Shown here in pieces: positions 59,871 to 64,000 of a stretch of DNA of 64,000 nucleotides. Positions within the stretch are counted from its first letter, which is position 1. Every line of letters starts with the position of its first letter. The stretch is taken from assembly GCF_040802235.1 (NCBI RefSeq), contig NC_133169.1, positions 42,911,034-42,975,033 on the forward strand, given 5' to 3'. Under the pieces are notes generated by a model. It did not search any database. It was not told where the DNA came from and was given only the letters and a program-made list of their open reading frames with translations. Source of the DNA: Manis javanica (lineage: Eukaryota > Chordata > Mammalia > Pholidota > Manidae). Position numbers and translations under genes: made by a program.

Positions 59871-62800
59871 TTCTTGATATTGTTCTACTTCTCTATGGCT
59901 CATTTTCATACTTTATATGAGGACATACTATATACTTAACACAAAAATACATTGATTAATTGAGATGATAGATAAAAGTAGATCAAAAATAGAAAAAACT
60001 ATTGAGAACTATGTAATTATACTTGTTTATTTTTATATAATTTGTTCTATTAATATTCTCTCATTATGTATACTGAAACTAAATTCACCAGGTGAGAAAA
60101 TAAACATTTAGAAGTTTTCTCATTTATATTTGAGTTGTACTTAACTTTTCCAAATTTTGGAAATCTTAACATATTCAAATAAGTTTTTTAATATAAAATA
60201 GATTATAATTGTTTTATTGTGGATTTTAAGGACCACAGAATGGAACTGATGAATTTAAATAAAACAAGATTTCTCTAGTGAAGGAAGATTATATTCCCAA
60301 TAATTGATGAAAACATTCTTTCTCCACTCATTAAAACATTTTTTCATTTCCCTGACTTTTAAAATGCAGATATCCTAGTTCACCAGTCCCTCTTCCGAAA
60401 CCTTCAGTGTCTTCCCATCACACTTGAAATAAAAGGAAAATTATTTCCTGAGCTTCCGAGGGCTCGGAGACATTGCCTGCATCCCAGGTCTCCTCATGCG
60501 TCACTGCTGTGGAGACTCAGGATGACAAGGAAACGTGGCAGGGCCCGTGAGAGGGTCTTGATGTCCATAAAAACTTGGCAAGAATATCAGTAACTCAACA
60601 AGGAGTGAAATGACTAAAACACACAGAGGCAGTTTTAACACAATTCTATTATTACAAAGCATACATTTATAATGGAGCATAATTACTAGTCACAGGTAAA
60701 GTATAAATACATTTGGAAAGAAAAACATGAATATTACTTAAATACATCTAACTTAGATATTTGGCCTGTCTTTCGAAGACAGCTTTTAATATTCAACAAA
60801 ACAGATATATTTTCTTAGGAGACACAGCAGAAATGACTGAGCCCACAGAATTGAGCACAGCTTTACCAGGAAGGGTTTGCAGGTTGAGAGCTGTTATACC
60901 CTGAAATAATGAAGATTTTTCACTGCTACCGCTTGCAAGAACAAAACTTGTAAATTCTTAAAGAGCAAGACAGCACATAACTGCAGAAGCCAGTTATCTT
61001 GTATTAGCAGAAAAATGCACCAATGTACGACTTCTATACATGTACAGATTTGCAGATCTCTATTTCTGAGATTGATAGTCCAGAAAGATTCGTCAAAAGC
61101 TTTAGAAATGTCAATATCTCTAGAGATGCATGCAGGCGTTTGTCTTACCTGGGCACAGTCCATTATCAGAGGAAGAGGTAGGAGACAGACACACAGGGAC
61201 AAAATGTGGCCAATGGGGAATTTAGTGGACTGAACATGTGGATAGTCTCATTGGAGGATTTCAGGGTTTTTTTGCCGTTCAATAGGTCTGTTGCTGAGTA
61301 TACAGATGTGTACAAACAGACAAGTCAGGGTTGGAAATTTGGGAAGAGAAGAGCACCTATGACAGTCACTGAGGAGAACGGAGAAGTGAACAGATGTGTA
61401 GAAGGGCTGCTCCATGGGACTCTGCTCTCTGGGGAGGTTACTGGTTGTGAGTTTTAAAGTGGCGACATTATGTGTTGTTTATTTAACACCTCCTTTAGTG
61501 TGTGGAATCCTATGTATGGCAGGTGAGTGCTGGCTTTAACCAGAACTGGATCTGACAATGAATTACATGAAAGCGAAGGAAAGGGGACATGTTGCAGGTA
61601 TAGAGGAAAGAACAGTTACAGTAACTGAGCATGGTGTCCAACTAGGCAGGAAAGGACATTGACAGAGGTGCAGGCTATCTCAACCCAGGGCTTAAAGTGC
61701 ACATACATGCACATAAATGTGGCATAAAGTACCCACAAATATTGTTTGAGGGGAGAATTAATAAGCTTTCCCAATATGTCACAGGAGATACATCTCTTCT
61801 AAGTATGTAATTAACTTACATTCCAGTGAAAAATAGTATTCATAAAAATCCCCAAACAATTCTGAATTATATAAACCCTCTAAATAAAACTTGCTTCTAA
61901 GAAAAAAATCAAGAACAAATTATAAAATATCTTGAACATCTTTTATTATTAATAATCAAAGCACATTGTGAAAGTTGTATGTTTCTATAGGACTTGGTAG
62001 TGAAATTCTAGCTGTACACGCCTTAATCAGGGAAACTGAAAATAAATTATGCAAATTTCCACTTAACAAAACCAGAAAAAAAGAGCACACCAAACCAAAA
62101 GTAGGTAACAGAAAACAGTGATAAAGACAAAGACAGAATTCAAAATGAAACAGAAAACACTCATTATAGAGGAACTCATGCCAAATAAATGTTGGTTTTT
62201 TGAAAATATTATTAGAATATAAAAGACTCTAGAGAAAATTCACAAGAAAAATAGAGAAATCACAAATTACCAGTATTAAGAATAAAAACAGAGATCTCAC
62301 TACATACTCTACAGAATATAAGGGGTAAGTTATTAAGTGAATAGCCCTGGTTCAAATTACACACTGACTGTAACAAAGTACACTAAAAGAGTGGTAGAAA
62401 ATAATAGCAATTTCTGATCTGCATACAAACGGAGCAGTAGGCTTCCTGCTGAGGCTTTCCTTGCTGGGGTGTCTCCTGCAGCCGGGACGGGGCCACTGGA
62501 GCTCGGTCTTCTAATTTGCAAGGCCCGATTCTGGGCTGGGAAGACTCCTTCCAACACATATTTTCATCAGGTAACTGGCAACGCTTGTCCATTTTGTGTA
62601 GTAAAGACGCCTTCTGGTGAGTGTTCATGTGTTTGCCCAGATCTCATTTATGTTGGGGATGCTGTGGTAACTTCCTGAGAAAAACATGGAGTGAAAGTTT
62701 CCACGCAAGTGGAGACCTTGGAAATGGAAACATTAAGTTGTCACAAACAAGTAGATGAAGAGCAGAAAGCTGTTACCATGGGGATACATGAGCCACTAGG

Positions 62801-63115
62801 CTAACTCTTGCACTGAGGACCTGAACTTCTTTGCAAAAGCCACTCTCCTCTCTCCCAGTAGCAGTATTATGACGATGTACTTCTGTGGAGTATGAAATTG
62901 CTGATATGAGACATTTAAAGAACTATTTGGAACAGAATTTGGGGTTTTCTTAAAATCCAAGATGATAAAACAAAGCTATTTGAAAAATGTTTCTGAGAGG
63001 CCAGCAGCACGTCTCTTCTGTCACCAAATGTGTATTTCTGGGTACATATGCAGATCTTCTTTTCTGTAAATAGCTGACTTTTTTCTCCATTCTCTGCAGT
63101 TCGTTTAAAAAATAA
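59871..63115. other. Intergenic stretch
   Basis: AT-rich with small GC-richer patches at 60380-60540 (possibly an old L2-type fragment, weak) and 62440-62560. No coding region is supported. Confidence 0.3.
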
Positions 63116-64000
63116 AGTCTAGCATAAAAAGGAAAAGCCGAGGCCAGGCCATGTTGGGGTCAAGCCCGTGTCTTCCCCGAGTCCCACAAGGCGGGTCAGA
63201 GCCCCTGACCCAGCCTGGCTGTGTCTGCTGGACCCCGGGCTCCAGCCGAATGATGTCCTTGGGTCAGAGGCCGGAGCCCCTGCAATGAGGCGGAGGCCAG
63301 CCTCCTGCTCCGGGAGGCACAAGGTCTGGGCGGCAGCCAGGAGCCCCAGCACACCTGGGGCCCCCTACCACCTAGCTGGTGCAGGGAGGGGTGGCCCGGG
63401 GACCCTCTGAGCGGAGCCTGCCCAGCCTTGGGGGATACCGGTTCTGGCTGAAGCCTGACTCCCAGCTAGGACAGGCCTCCAGGTCCCAGGAGCTCCAAAG
63501 CATCTTCTTTGGACCCAGATGGGGAAAGTGAAGCAGGCCCTGACTGTGACCTGTGTCCTGAACCTCGGCCGGCCTCAGGCTGAATGGCAGTGCGCACTCT
63601 GGGCCCTATGGCGAGGGAGTGGGGTTGGGGTTAGGGGTGGACCCTGGTCAGCAGGGGCTCACGGATCTGGACTGTTCCCCGAGGTTGCTTGGAGCATGCA
63701 GGGAGGGGCAGCAGGTGGTCTTGGCTCTGAGCATCCAGCCGCTGTGTGGCCTCCCTGCTTTGCGGTTTGGAGCTGCCTCTCACCCTGCCTGTGCCTGTGG
63801 CCCTGGGAGTTGGGCAGCTAGTGGTGCCCCTGGTGGGGGCGTCCGGCCCTGGGCAGGGGGGAGCACCCCAGCTGGTGGCGCTCTGTCAGCGGCGCTGCCC
63901 TGATGCGCCCTACACGTGCTGCCCTGCGCTCCCTGGGACTCGGGCTGCCTTCAGGCCGCCTCCCAGGGCACCCCGTCACGGTTCCTCATTACGATTTTGA
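63116..64000. other. Abrupt GC-rich block, unidentified, runs off the window
   Basis: Composition changes sharply after an A-rich AAAAAATAAAGTCTAGCATA near 63106-63125. The block remains GC-rich to the window end, open in several frames simply because of composition. It could be a CpG island, a segment of a larger repeat, or the edge of a gene. I see no splice-framed exon, protein domain or known repeat. Confidence 0.4.

Noticed and set aside
63119-64000. Several 77-100 codon frames on both strands taken as a possible exon
   Set aside because: GC-rich DNA lacks stops by composition; frames overlap in all phases and show no domain.

Overview
The window is mammalian nuclear DNA. It is dominated by LINE-1 debris, three endogenous retrovirus (ERV) segments and three broken family-2-like olfactory receptor (OR) genes. 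I find no intact host protein-coding gene. The L1 3' tail style, the ERV types and the OR2-type genes suggest a placental mammal, probably laurasiatherian. My best guess is a pangolin, but that is an impression from the L1 tails and is unchecked.

Layout. 1-7 kb: old L1 pieces and a probable solo LTR. 7.09-15.52 kb (minus strand): a nearly complete class I (gammaretrovirus-like) provirus with two ~249-bp LTRs, a 5-bp target-site duplication, a tRNA-Phe-type primer binding site, and gag, pro-pol and env in the canonical order. Each gene carries one or a few nonsense or frameshift lesions. 15.9-28.8 kb: truncated L1s on both strands, an OR2L-like pseudogene (23.7-24.5 kb) and a 101-bp tandem duplication. 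29.74-37.56 kb (plus strand): a full-length, fairly young L1 whose 3' end is not a normal L1 tail. It is an ERV-derived block: env with TM subunit, then polypurine tract, then LTR U3-R, ending in poly(A). One 16-bp target-site duplication brackets L1 and ERV block together, so they inserted as a unit. 38-38.6 kb: MLT1-like LTR. 40-44 kb: decayed ERV-L with gag fused to RNase H/integrase remnants. 45.3-46.2 kb: an L1 tail whose (GT)n/(AC)n microsatellite contains a 207-bp copy of ERV-L integrase sequence from 2.3 kb upstream. 47-58.4 kb: a succession of L1 3' fragments, microsatellites and a second OR pseudogene (48.7-49.5 kb). 58.6-59.5 kb: a third OR pseudogene on the minus strand. 63.1-64 kb: an abrupt GC-rich segment running off the window, unidentified.

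The parts do not form a working pathway. They record an OR cluster invaded by retroelements. The observations most worth following are the L1-env-LTR composite, the templated ERV-L insertion in a hairpin-forming microsatellite, and the nearly intact tRNA-Phe provirus with its in-frame UGA gag/pol junction. Family names for old repeats rest on my own recognition of sequence patterns; no alignment or search was run.
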